Shown here: one piece after another, positions 56,007 to 64,000 of the stretch
Layout: every line of letters begins with the position of its first letter
How positions within the stretch are numbered: position 1 is the stretch's first letter
Assembly: GCA_025504975.1 (NCBI GenBank)
Contig: JANUWI010000002.1
Span: 3,038,001-3,102,000, forward strand
Direction of reading: 5' to 3'
From: Plenodomus lindquistii
Taxonomy: Eukaryota; Ascomycota; Dothideomycetes; Pleosporales; Leptosphaeriaceae
Length of the DNA: 64,000 bases
The notes under the pieces: model-generated
Database searches by the model: none
The model's input: the letters and a program-made list of their open reading frames with translations, nothing else
Told to the model about the DNA's origin: nothing
Program-made: the position numbers and the translations under genes

Positions 56007-56973
56007 CTACTTCCCACAGACTTTCTTGTGCCCCCTCCAATCCACCTTTTGACACTCCACCCCACAATACCCAACCTTCCCACATCCCTTACACTTCTTC
56101 ACCCCCTCCCTCCTCCCACAATTCTCACATTCACCATCCTGTCTCTGCCCCCTTCCCTGCTGCAACACCTCATACATCTCCGGCACCCTCTTCCTCATCA
56201 TATCCACCAACATCTTCACATTCATGCCATCGTTATCCTTGGCATGCACATCACCCCCATGCCTCACAAACCACCTCATCATCTCTACATTTTTCCTCGT
56301 ATCACCATGCACATCCGCCTGCGCAATCTCGGACCCCGTAGTCCCACCAAACCTATTCTTCGCATTGACGCTCCCACCAGCGTCGAACAGTAGCTGCGCG
56401 AATGCAGGGACAGCAAAGGGTTTTGTAGAAATGGACCAGTATAGCGCTGTTGCGCCTGTGGCGTCGGTGCCTGAGATGGGGACTTGCATGTCGTTTATCA
56501 AGTATCGCGTTAGATCAAGTAGTTTGACCTCGTGTTCAGGTGTAACGAAGAAGAATTGCAGGATTACGTTGTAGATTGGTAGACGTGTGGGGCCCCAACG
56601 TGCGGCGAAGAGTTCATCCCGGATCATTTCTGTAGCGGCTTCGTCGCCGCCGAGCTCGGAGACGCGAGATGTGATGTAGGAGGTGAGAGCGGACCAGGAG
56701 CCGTTGGAGGTGCTGAGGAGGGCTTTGCCGAGGGAGTCGGTGAGGTCTCGTTTTGGGACGAGGGGGTTGTTTGAGGCCCAGCCTCGGAGTTCGAGGGCGT
56801 CCATGCCGGTGAGTTGGTCGTTGGAGTTGATGAGATCATCTAGTGGGCTGGAGAATGATTAATGCTTGGTCATCTGATCGATCTCAGGGGCCTTGAGCTT
56901 CTGTTTGAAGGTCTCGTTACCGATTAGATCTGGGTTGCATATTCTGCAGCATGCTCATGAAGGCGGCCGACAT
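56007..56973 (-). CDS. Ankyrin-repeat protein with C-terminal MYND zinc finger
   Basis: The preferred model has exons 56973-56921 and 56847-56007 with a 73-base intron, 297 residues. A helical N-terminal region precedes degenerate ankyrin repeats at about 115-225 (TDATGATALYWSIS, FDAGGSVNAKNRFGG, RHGGDVHAKDNDG). The last 40 residues are a MYND finger: CENC, CKGCGKVGYC, CQ, then H and C, complete. MYND fingers bind Pro-rich partners. The 5' end is uncertain. The intron sequence itself is open over much of its length in the downstream frame (DLIGNETFKQKLKAPE) and ends in a TAA, so it may instead be old coding sequence damaged by a frameshift and a stop. In that case translation could begin at the Met of MDALELRGW (56804). 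Confidence 0.8.
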
Positions 56974-57424
56974 GGTAAATGTTGTCTAGTTCACGTAAAA
57001 ATGTAGTGGTATGGTGTATGTATGTATTTAGTTGGACTCGATTGTTGGAGTACTGTTGATCTGAAGTAGCAAGTTTCAGGTTTATGCAGGGCAAGTTTCG
57101 CGCCTAAGTCTCGAACATGTGGGGTCGTTCGTTCTAGGAGGTCGGTCTGTTATCAGAATTCAACTTCGAACAATGCCGCAAGTCTATTCTGGATTCTTCT
57201 GCTTTGGCGAAATAATAATAAAAACTGAAAAGTCAAATACAGATAACCTCAGCGATAATGTACGCGAGACAAAGCAGCAGTCCCAGTGCCAGCTCTGATA
57301 GTATCAAACAATTGAGCCTATCCTGCTCGCCAAACCCACATCCGTTACGCCTACATGCCCAAGTGTTTGCAACCATCCCGTGTAAACACTAGCAGTTGAT
57401 TGAACTTTGTTCATGTGAAGTGGT
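56974..57424. other. Intergenic region
   Basis: Promoter side of the ankyrin-MYND gene and 3' flank of the SAP-domain gene. No coding frame was supported. Confidence 0.5.
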
Positions 57425-58596
57425 TTACTTCTTCAACGCAGCGTCGTATAAGCTGACCAAAACGCCCACCGCTGCTCCAATTTGCATGCCGTAGTATCCA
57501 CCGGGGACATTGTTTCGTACGGTACCGACACTCGACGAAGAGAAGGGGCCCCAACCGACACTCTCCGGATCTGTGTGGACGCGCACATCACCGACTGGAA
57601 TAGCAACCACATCAGTGGGTTGAAGGTAGCGGTACGCGCTATAAGACAAGATAGCCTTGACCAGATGGAACACCAATGGATCAGTTGTATATTGGCGTTC
57701 TGAGGACTTGCGATTCGTATTTGCGCGTAGGGTGAGATTGAAGAAGTATGAGAAGACGAGGGGCAACACCCAGCTAGTCAAAGACCAGAGAGTAGCTGGT
57801 CCCCAGAATTCAGCCGAGAGGAGTTTAGTGGCATCGGGTACTGCAACGAAGCTGTATCCAGTTTTTTCGGTCACGCTTGGTGGAAGATTGCACGCATTGG
57901 TGGTCATCAACGTGTTCCACTGTAGCCCAGCAGCCTCGATCAACAAAATGAGTGTCTGGATAGTAGCGACTGAGCTCGCGTTTTCGCGTATGAGCTCCTT
58001 CCATTCGTCGATACGCGATCGCTCCCATAGCTCGGTAGCCTTGGTCTGTAGTGTTTGGAGAGATTGGTCCGCTACTTCGGCGAGTTGTGATGGAGATGCT
58101 GGGATGTCGACTTCGTTCAAAACCTGGGAAACGCGTCTGGAAACGGCACGCGGTGTTCGAGTCACAAGTGCAGTACTCTTCTCGATTCTCTCGACGACTG
58201 GGGGTTCCTCGCTGCAGACGAAAGATCAGTACTGATATACAGCGCATCGCATGCTGTGTTGTGCTTACGAAGGCTCTTTGACTAGTGTTCGACGACGCGA
58301 TTTGGTGAGAGTCACTGGCTCAATGGGTGAAGATTGTTCGCGCTTCAGAGGCGATCCTGCACGGCCATAGTAGTCGCGAAATTCGGGATGCTTCGCGTAT
58401 GTCGTCTCATTTGCGTTCAGATGCGCGCTCAAAAGTTCCACGAGGTCATCTTTGAGGAGACCATCAGCACTGCGGAATATTTGTCAGTACCATTGCTTGT
58501 TCGCGATAGTTCCAGGACGTACTCGGCGAGTCTTGACTTCTGAGCAAGCTGTAGAAGCTCGCCCTTGCGCTTTCGCTGCAGCCATGAATGTGACAT
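57425..58596 (-). CDS. SAP-domain protein with C-terminal membrane segments
   Basis: Exons 58596-58523, 58469-58269 and 58211-57425, with introns of 53 and 57 bases, give 353 residues. Residues 1-45 form a SAP-like helix-turn-helix (KRKGELLQLAQKSRLA then DGLLKDDLVELLSAHL), a motif that binds AT-rich DNA or chromatin. A basic linker follows (KSRRRTLVKEP). The C-terminal 230 residues contain hydrophobic segments at about 155-175, 222-242 and 325-345. A SAP-like domain plus membrane helices suggests a nuclear-envelope protein that contacts chromatin, by analogy with LEM/Src1-like proteins, but this is inference. I do not recall a named family. Confidence 0.85.
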
Positions 58597-59183
58597 GGTG
58601 ATTTATATGAATGGAGTCGCGTAAGTGTCGCGATCACAATGATATGTCTGAGTAAGTAAATGAAGCGCGTTGCGGTGTGAATATTGGGGCAAGGTGGGTG
58701 ATGATCAGATGGCAAGTGCCGGTACGCGAAGATGTAAACAGAGGGCTGGGGACCACGTGAGCGGAGCAGGCGCTAGACTCCATATTGACCCAGCCAGAGA
58801 CACGTCTGCGCTGGGATATGCGGCGCCACTGCGGTCGTTCACAGGACACTGCAGCATTCTTTGCGCCTGTTGTGGTCTTGTGAGAGGCAAGATGGTACCT
58901 GAAGGCGTTGTGTCTTATCGGACGGTATCTCGCCCTTGGTGGAAATAGGATAGCCCAGCGGCGGCGGGAGTGCGTGCAGGGTTCGGGGCGCTAGGAATTT
59001 TTTGGGAGCCGCATCATCGTCGTATAGCCAACGTCACGCACTGCACCCGCCCTGCACCCGCCCTGCACCTGTCCATTCTGCTTGCTTACTCATCCTCATC
59101 CTCTCTTCCCGTCTCTCTCCCTATCCTCTACACTTCATTCCTCGACTCTGCCAGTCACCGCGCCGCTATCGCAGCTTCCGCTA
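58597..59183. promoter_or_regulatory. Divergent promoter region
   Basis: It separates the SAP-domain gene from the mitochondrial carrier, which are transcribed in opposite directions. It includes a GCACCCGCCCT tandem repeat at 59041-59069 and a strongly pyrimidine-rich tract at 59070-59160 directly before the carrier start. Confidence 0.5.
59041..59069. repeat. GCACCCGCCCT tandem repeat
   Basis: About two and a half copies of an 11-base GC-rich unit in the putative carrier promoter. Could be a binding-site array or chance duplication. Confidence 0.7.
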
Positions 59184-60511
59184 ATGGTCCTTGCCCGCGT
59201 GGCCGACTTCTTCACCAACGGAGACTCCACACAGAACATCGTCGACAACACGAGACAAGATGTTACACATGCAGCGGAGAGCATGGCAAAGAATGCGGCG
59301 GATGCAGTGCAAAGAGCGGCTGAAGAGGAGATAGACGACGAGGCCGCGAGACCCCCATATCTCCATGTGAGGGTGCCTAACCCGGCAACACTCGTGTAAT
59401 TATTGATGCATTGCAGGCAATGTTGGCAGGAGGAATCGGAGGAACCACAGGCGACATGTTGATGCATTCACTCGACACGGTCAAGACACGCCAGCAAGGC
59501 GACCCCCACATGCCCCCCAAATACACATCCATGGGGTCCACCTACTATACAATATGGCGGCAGGAAGGCGTACGGAGAGGCTTATATGGCGGCGTACAAC
59601 CAGCGTTCCTGGGGTCATTTGCCGGCACAGTTTGCTTCTTTGGCGCATACGAGTGGAGCAAGCGTACCATGATCGACAATGGCGTTGCGCCGTCAATAGC
59701 CTACTTCTCAGCTGGTATGCCTTCGGAGCTGGTTACAGTCATGATACGAGGCTAACGACTCCTAGGTCTGTTCGCCGATCTAGCCGCTGCACCTGCATAC
59801 GTGCCCTCAGAAGTCCTCAAGACACGACTACAACTGCAAGGCCGCTACAAGAACCCCTACTTCAATTCCGGCTACAACTACCGTGGTACCGTGGATGCTG
59901 TCCGGACCATCATCAAGTCAGAAGGCTACAGTGCTCTGTTCCATGGCTATAAGGCGACTCTATGGCGGGACCTGCCATTCTCAGCACTACAGTTTGCATT
60001 TTATGAGGAAGAGCGGGGATGGGCGAAGACATATATGGGGTCGAACAACATTGGGCTGCCTTTAGAAATCTTCACGGCAGCGAGCGCTGGAGGAATGGCC
60101 GGTGTCATCACGACACCACTGGATGTGGTCAAGACGCGCATACAGACTCAACAAAACGAACCCGCAGCGAGTACATCGACTCCACCGAAAGCATCGCCGC
60201 CGTCCACAACCGCCTCGAAACACACCACCTCACATCCCTTGACAAAACCAACTTCATCACAGTCAAGACTCATCTCCACATCCTCGCCCTCGACTACACT
60301 CAAGGCCCATGGCGCAGCTACCCTCGACACATCCTCTGTCCTGACAGGTTTGAAGATCATATACAAGACTGAAGGCGTGGCCGGCTGGTTCCGTGGCGTA
60401 GGCCCAAGATCTGTGTGGACGAGCGTGCAGTCTGGCACCATGTTGGTGTTATATCAGACCCTTCTGAGGTATTTTGACGATCATCCACTTGTGAGCGGAG
60501 GGGACGTGTAA
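59184..60511 (+). CDS. Mitochondrial carrier, yeast YMR166C (Mme1)-like
   Basis: Exons 59184-59366, 59417-59714 and 59766-60511, with introns of 50 and 51 bases, give 408 residues. It is a six-helix inner-membrane carrier with three repeats. Signatures PxDxxK-type are visible as SLDTVKTR (repeat 1), PSEVLKTRLQ (repeat 2) and PLDVVKTRIQ (repeat 3). Repeats 1 and 2 are preceded by an N-terminal tail of about 60 residues, rich in Ala, Asp and Glu. A Ser/Thr/Pro-rich insert of about 70 residues lies inside repeat 3, after the signature. This layout fits the YMR166C/Mme1 subgroup, for which Mg export is reported in yeast. The substrate here is not proven. Confidence 0.9.
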
Positions 60512-61143
60512 TATAAGATAAGACACGCTGTACCATGGTATAAGATTTTGGATCAGAATAGAAGCATCAGCGGCGTTTATCGATTGGCAAGGTATGGCTT
60601 GAGCAACTAGCCTCTAGGAGCTACCGTTACGCTTTGTGAATACAATGGACCTTTACACTCATTGTATCAATCTTGGTCCTCTGCCGATTTATTCAGCCCT
60701 GACATCCTCGCAGCAATGAATCTATCAGGAGTCTGTGTGAACAATTACTGTCACTACGACGTGAAAGCTACCCAGGAGTCAGTCCAGTCTGGGATGAATG
60801 CCTCTGCTCTATATTCGAGGCGTTGTGTATAGGGAGAAGAGACGATACAACACGTAAATTTCCGAGCTCAATAGCAGCCCAGCTCTCAACGTCATTGTCA
60901 CGACAGTGCCAATTGTACAAGCAACTTTACAACCACGGGTATATATCCCACAATTGAAAGAACAGGCTTCATTTGACTCAACTACATGTCAAACTGCCCC
61001 TAAGTCCCCTGAACATCTCATCCTATCCTAGAACGAACAAGGTCCGTCCGCCCACTCGCTCCAACCCTTCACGTGTCATATAACCGTACACGGTACTAAA
61101 GCCCCAAGGTGGCCGAGCTCCTGGATCCGACTCCATTACAGAA
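60512..61143. other. Intergenic region
   Basis: 3' flank of the carrier gene and downstream side of the first tiny Cys-rich gene. Nothing further was supported. Confidence 0.5.
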
Positions 61144-61320
61144 CTACCTCCAACCGCGGGCAGCGCGACATTCCGCACAGCCCTCATTGTACCAATAATA
61201 CTTATTATGCGTACCACAAAAAGCTTGCTTGACTTCCTCATTTGCATAATCGCTCCGTCCCATTGAAGTATCGATGGCGTGGTTGATCATGTCGAAGGCA
61301 TTGGAATTGGTGAAGCCCAT
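61144..61320 (-). CDS. Tiny Cys-rich protein, copy A (58 residues)
   Basis: The frame starts MGFTNSNAFDMINHA and ends in a CGTH block (about 35-38) followed by Trp and a CAEC pair, then Trp-Arg. A second gene at 62903-63115 shares the start pattern MG-x2-x-SNA-x-D, the CGTH block and the final C-x2-C at nearly the same spacing. The bases around the two start codons are also similar (GGCATTGGAAT on the plus strand in both). No signal peptide. CGTH plus CxxC could bind one zinc ion. Shared features across two loci argue that this very short frame is real. Confidence 0.55.
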   Translation of the reverse strand: MGFTNSNAFDMINHAIDTSMGRSDYANEEVKQAFCGTHNKYYWYNEGCAECRAARGWR

Positions 61321-62902
61321 TGTTAATGTGAAATTGTTTGGTTGTTGGTTGTTCGGAAGATGAAATTGGTATCGAGGTTATTGATGAATAAATTGTTAAG
61401 CTTGAGATTGTAGCTGTGGATTGTTATGCTTTGCTGTTGTCTGTGAGTGAGTGTGTGTGTATGTGTGTGTGTGTAGAGAATATTGTAGGGAGGGAGCGCA
61501 GGTTAATTCTTTTTACGCAGCAGAAAGTGTGAAGGAATTATGATGACGGAGTTGGGAGAGTCGATGACAACAACAATGATGCTTAGGTTTGCGGACAGTC
61601 AAGTTCTAAATTTTCCCTATCATGCCTCTGTAGCGGATTTCCATGCGAGGATTTGTTATGTCTACGTGGCATTGAGACTTGATTTCTTGAATCAATGGCG
61701 GGTGGAGTTTTGCTCGTAAAGTGTGTATGTTGTAGAGTTCGTTGTTGGGCTCTTGGGTTGCGGTAGTGTTGTGTGGAAAGTGTACCACCAAGAATAGGGA
61801 GGTTAAATTTTATGCCAACCTTTCTTTTGAATGCAGCATGAAGATCTGTTGGATGTTGTGTTGTATCATGTGCTGTAACTGCGGTGTTGGTATTCAATCA
61901 AACTTTGCTGTCTTCACTTTGTCAGGCAACGCACGATCTAGCAAATACGCTGCGAATCTTTCAAGGGAACTTGTAAGACGAGTCACAACTGCTGGCATTT
62001 GCACTGTTTCGAGTATTATGCCCGACTAGCTTTTTTCGCGTTGTGCTCGACCTTTGCGATCCTCAAGATAGGTGGAGGTTAGGACGATATCGCCGATTCC
62101 GAGCGTTTGTGAATGAGAGGTCTTACTTTTTGATTATAGCAATCTGATACTGCACGCAATTACAAACTAGGAATTGAAAATTGTCTTATAATTATCAAGA
62201 AGCGCCAACGCGAGATGTTCATGAAATAAAGCGGGAGTCAGAGGCAAAAACATAGGAGGATAAAGGAGGGCAAGGAGATGCAAAGAAAGACCGTACGACG
62301 CATTTCGGCCTCGAACTTCGGGAGTTTGGTGCACCAAACTAGCTACTAATCTTCCGTGATCGCCCCCAGGTGCCGTAGCTCAAGGGAGTACTTCTGTCGA
62401 CCACTGCACAATATGGTGGCGGTACTGGATAGAGTTAAGCATAACATCATGATAAATATACGACTAACAAATGCTTTTGAAGCAATTGTGAGCTGTCGGC
62501 CTGTGGTAAGGCAGTCGCGTGGCGTTCGTAATACCGTTGTTTGCGCAACTCCACAACGCGCCTTCACCTCACTCGCTGCATGTGTTTGGCAAAATAACTA
62601 CTAAAGATGGTTTCTTTTTCGCACTTAAGCTTTACAAGTCGACGCCGGATGATAAAGAGTAGTTAATTTCTCTAGACTTTTCAAGGCACAAATCACGTTC
62701 TGCACTTATATCTCTCGGGATGAAGGAGTTCATGCCCTTGCAACTACCCCACCAGTTGCAGTAGTGGAAGTTGAGGGAAAGAAAACATATTATTACAGTG
62801 GAAGTGTAAGAAACACATTTCGTTGAGCCTAGCTATGAATAAAGCTACAAGCCTTCCAATCAGGCGTTCAGACATGACTGTCTGGGTACAGATTGAAGTC
62901 CA
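61321..62902. other. AT-rich gene-poor stretch
   Basis: It contains a GT microsatellite near 61450-61474 and no recognisable gene. Frames at 61583-61897 (minus) and 61742-62029 (plus) overlap and neither has family features. Confidence 0.45.
61449..61474. repeat. (GT)n microsatellite
   Basis: About twelve GT units with one AT interruption, read directly. Confidence 0.75.
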
Positions 62903-63115
62903 TTACTTTTTCTTCTTTGAAGGGCCATTTTGCCTTTTCTGCTGTGTGGCAGAGGCTGGTTCGCCTCGAGTACAGTAATCGCACCTCTGGTGCATCAGCC
63001 ATTCCACTTGATGGGTTCCGCATCTCCACATTCGAGTTCCTGAATCGGCATCTATCTTCTCAGCGGCGCTGGAGAAGTTGACCAGGTCGGTGGCATTGGA
63101 ATCAATGATACCCAT
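62903..63115 (-). CDS. Tiny Cys-rich protein, copy B (70 residues)
   Basis: The frame starts MGIIDSNATDLVNFSSA and carries CGTH at about 32-35, a Trp, then CDYC, and a basic tail ending in four Lys. It aligns without large gaps to copy A at 61144-61320 over the first 50 residues, apart from a few residues in the linker. The tail after the CxxC pair is specific to this copy. Function unknown; not obviously secreted. Confidence 0.55.
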   Translation of the reverse strand: MGIIDSNATDLVNFSSAAEKIDADSGTRMWRCGTHQVEWLMHQRCDYCTRGEPASATQQKRQNGPSKKKK

Positions 63116-63493
63116 TGTAAGTATGTCGTAGTGTAGTTAGAGCAGAGAGTCTGTTAGCTTGTTTTTTTGGATATGGATAGTAGTAATGTGTAGTCGTAAA
63201 TGCTGCGGAGATGTTCTGTAGATTGATATGTGTGTGTGGTATAGTACACTGTAAAGGGCGGGCACAGCACATTTATGTCCAATTTCCTGTGAAGAGACCA
63301 CCGGAGCGATAGTGCTGAAGACGTGATGCGAAAATGATTGTTCCTAAGCATAGTCATACATCAGAGCACCACTACTGTGAAGTACCTTCACATTCACGAA
63401 TCGCGTAATAAGAGTTGCAGTAAATATGCTTTAAGTTTCTGTACTGAATGTGCCACATTGATGCTGCGCAAACGTTCCTATCTAAGTTTTCGG
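63116..63493. other. Intergenic region
   Basis: Leader of copy B and 3' side of the next small frame. Nothing else was supported. Confidence 0.45.
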
Positions 63494-63817
63494 CTAGAGC
63501 TGAAAGTCGCATGTAGGACAAGGGAGCGGCTGGTCGTTAGGAGGATATAGTAGTCTTACTCCGCAATAGCGGCAACAACCCTCGACACCATTGACGAGTG
63601 GGCTCCCAATCATAGTGTTGATTCTGTAGTTGATTGGCTTCGTAACAGAATCTGCGGTGCCCCTTGTGAATATGTAATCCTTTTTGTTTTTGGGCAGGGT
63701 TGTGCTGTCGAGCTTGTGGATGAGCTGTAGGATTGTGGTGAATGGTATTGCTTTGCTGGTGGTGTGCTGTTGCCGCGCTGTAGATGTGTTGTAGAAGATG
63801 ATGCTGTTTGAGGGCAT
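63494..63817 (-). CDS. Possible small protein with two C-x2-C pairs
   Basis: A 107-residue frame whose last 30 residues contain CRYC and CPTC about 17 residues apart, a zinc-ribbon-like arrangement. The first 70 residues are polar and unremarkable, so the true start may be the Met of MIGSPLVNG, giving a 39-residue product. It lies in the same AT-rich neighbourhood as the two tiny Cys-rich genes but does not align with them. Weak evidence. Confidence 0.35.
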   Translation of the reverse strand: MPSNSIIFYNTSTARQQHTTSKAIPFTTILQLIHKLDSTTLPKNKKDYIFTRGTADSVTKPINYRINTMIGSPLVNGVEGCCRYCGVRLLYPPNDQPLPCPTCDFQL

Positions 63818-64000
63818 GGATGTTCCCTTTTATGCTCTGGATTCTGTGAAAGGGGTCTTGACTGCATGCAGACTTGTGAACAAGCAACACAAGCAAGCAA
63901 CGAATTAAGCTTAGCTTGTTTGAACATTCACTAACTTAAAGCTTGTCTTGTTTGTTCAACTAGCTAAAAAAAAGCCTGGTTTGTCTTCATGTTTGTTTGC

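Noticed and set aside
63900..64000. Telomere or subtelomere end
   Set aside because: The terminal bases are AT-rich with AGCTTG words but contain no TTAGGG/CCCTAA repeat.

Overview
The window looks like nuclear DNA of a filamentous ascomycete, most likely a Dothideomycete of the Pleosporales. The genes have short GT-AG introns, mostly 46-75 bases, often with CTAAC or CTGAC branch sites. Families typical of Pezizomycotina are present: a Zn(II)2Cys6 regulator, a fungal rhodopsin-domain receptor, a Dal5-like carrier, a full-size ABCB pump and Cys-rich small proteins. The organism call is an inference; no marker gene settles it. All spliced models below were built by eye, and in each multi-exon case the exon lengths sum to a multiple of three.

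Region 1-25.8 kb is mostly conserved housekeeping sequence: an ER P5A-ATPase (SPF1), a rhodopsin-domain membrane protein whose tail is a Ty1/copia Gag fragment, glutaminyl-tRNA synthetase, an unknown 376-residue protein, a ferric-reductase-like oxidoreductase after a 3.8 kb gene-poor gap, an RGG-rich protein, a METTL16-type methyltransferase, siroheme synthase MET8 divergent from the FYVE protein PEP7/VAC1, and the glutamine amidotransferase DUG3.

Region 25.8-44 kb is sparser: an amino-acid permease, a probable three-helix membrane protein, decayed LtrA-like coding sequence, a RING plus YEATS protein, a Dal5-type MFS carrier containing what reads as a twin intron (stwintron), and a single-pass membrane protein with an acidic Ser-rich N-terminal part.

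Region 44-64 kb holds a 1266-residue ABCB exporter divergent from a seven-exon Zn2Cys6 regulator, two paralogous short Cys-rich proteins, a PF04199 cyclase, an ankyrin-MYND protein with an ambiguous 5' end, a SAP-domain membrane protein, a mitochondrial carrier like yeast YMR166C, and a gene-poor terminal stretch with two more paralogous tiny Cys-rich genes.

Functional links are modest. The ABC pump and the regulator share a 958-base divergent promoter, so regulator and target is a reasonable guess. MET8 (siroheme for sulfite reductase) and DUG3 (glutathione degradation) both touch sulfur metabolism but are not adjacent. I found no convincing tRNA, rRNA, CRISPR array, intact transposon or biosynthetic cluster.
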